Source: an uncultured Muribaculaceae bacterium | GTDB lineage: Bacteria > Bacteroidota > Bacteroidia > Bacteroidales > Muribaculaceae | Direction: 5' to 3' | Assembly (NCBI GenBank): GCA_910579845.1 | Contig: CAJTWL010000044.1 | Span: 1-14,551 of the forward strand | DNA length: 14,551 nucleotides | In this document: positions 14,441 through 14,551 of the stretch, in pieces | How the letters are laid out: each line of letters begins with the position of its first letter | Numbering within the stretch: position 1 is the stretch's first letter | Notes under the pieces: generated by a model | What the model was told of the DNA's origin: nothing | Database searches by the model: none | What the model saw: the letters and a program-made list of their open reading frames with translations, nothing else | Translations under genes and position numbers: made by a program

Positions 14441-14508
14441 TGCAAATAATCAGTCAGATAAATGATAATGGTGAAAATAATTCAAATTTTTTACTGAAAT
14501 TATTTGCA
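14441..14508. repeat. inverted repeat upstream of and overlapping the rightward promoter
   Basis: TGCAAATAAT (14441-14450) and ATTATTTGCA (14499-14508) are exact 10-bp inverted repeats 48 nt apart. The right arm contains the -33 TTTG of the promoter at 14503-14534. The arrangement could be a pair of operator half-sites, but the region is very AT-rich. The rest of 14356-14498 holds no gene or clear terminator that I can see. Confidence 0.4.
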
Positions 14509-14534
14509 CAATTTAGAAAAAGGATATAACTTTG
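14503..14534 (+). promoter_or_regulatory. Bacteroidetes-type promoter facing out of the right edge
   Basis: TTTG (14503-14506), a 20-nt spacer and TAACTTTG (14527-14534) match both boxes exactly. The following GCACTCGCAAAACGGGAT would contain the transcription start. The gene it drives lies beyond the window. It is independent of the T9SS genes, which end at 14355. Confidence 0.75.
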
Positions 14535-14551
14535 CACTCGCAAAACGGGAT

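Overview
The window looks like chromosomal DNA of a Bacteroidales bacterium, possibly a Muribaculaceae-type gut lineage; the family is a guess. The evidence is promoters of the Bacteroidetes form (TTTG, 20 nt, TAnnTTTG), almost no Shine-Dalgarno sequences before genes, and a complete set of type IX secretion (T9SS) core genes, a system found only in this phylum. No transposase, integrase, phage gene or CRISPR array was seen.

Left part (1-3682). A tRNA with anticodon CAU runs off the left edge on the minus strand. Its promoter lies back to back with that of pyrE (orotate phosphoribosyltransferase, pyrimidine synthesis). pyrE is followed by a small SRPBCC-fold protein. After a short hairpin comes a tightly linked pair: a lipoprotein with a Rieske-like fold signature whose usual histidine ligands are replaced, and, 1 nt later, a LysE-type membrane transporter fused to a periplasmic-looking beta-rich region of about 335 residues. 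The last transmembrane helix of the transporter ends in a signal-peptidase-like site.

Middle part (3731-7383, minus strand). In transcription order these are dgt (an HD-domain dNTP triphosphohydrolase), a TPM-domain membrane protein with four CxxC pairs and a glycine-rich tail, a 196-bp imperfect palindrome, and a DUF3298-type lipoprotein. dgt and the TPM gene are 25 nt apart and probably co-transcribed. The palindrome looks like a MITE- or REP-type element and could fold into a long RNA hairpin.

Right part (7472-14355, plus strand). porT, porP, porK/gldK, porL/gldL, porM/gldM and porN/gldN follow in one direction with gaps of 3 to 39 nt. PorL and PorM form the proton-driven inner-membrane motor, PorK and PorN the periplasmic/outer-membrane ring, PorP is an outer-membrane-associated barrel, and PorT is an outer-membrane barrel needed for secretion. 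PorN ends in a strikingly basic, Ser/Thr-rich tail.

Right edge (14356-14551). There is no gene here, but a complete promoter fires rightward into whatever lies beyond the window.

The T9SS operon is a known system. The parts least explained by known families are the Rieske-like lipoprotein/LysE-fusion pair, the palindromic element, and the PorN tail.
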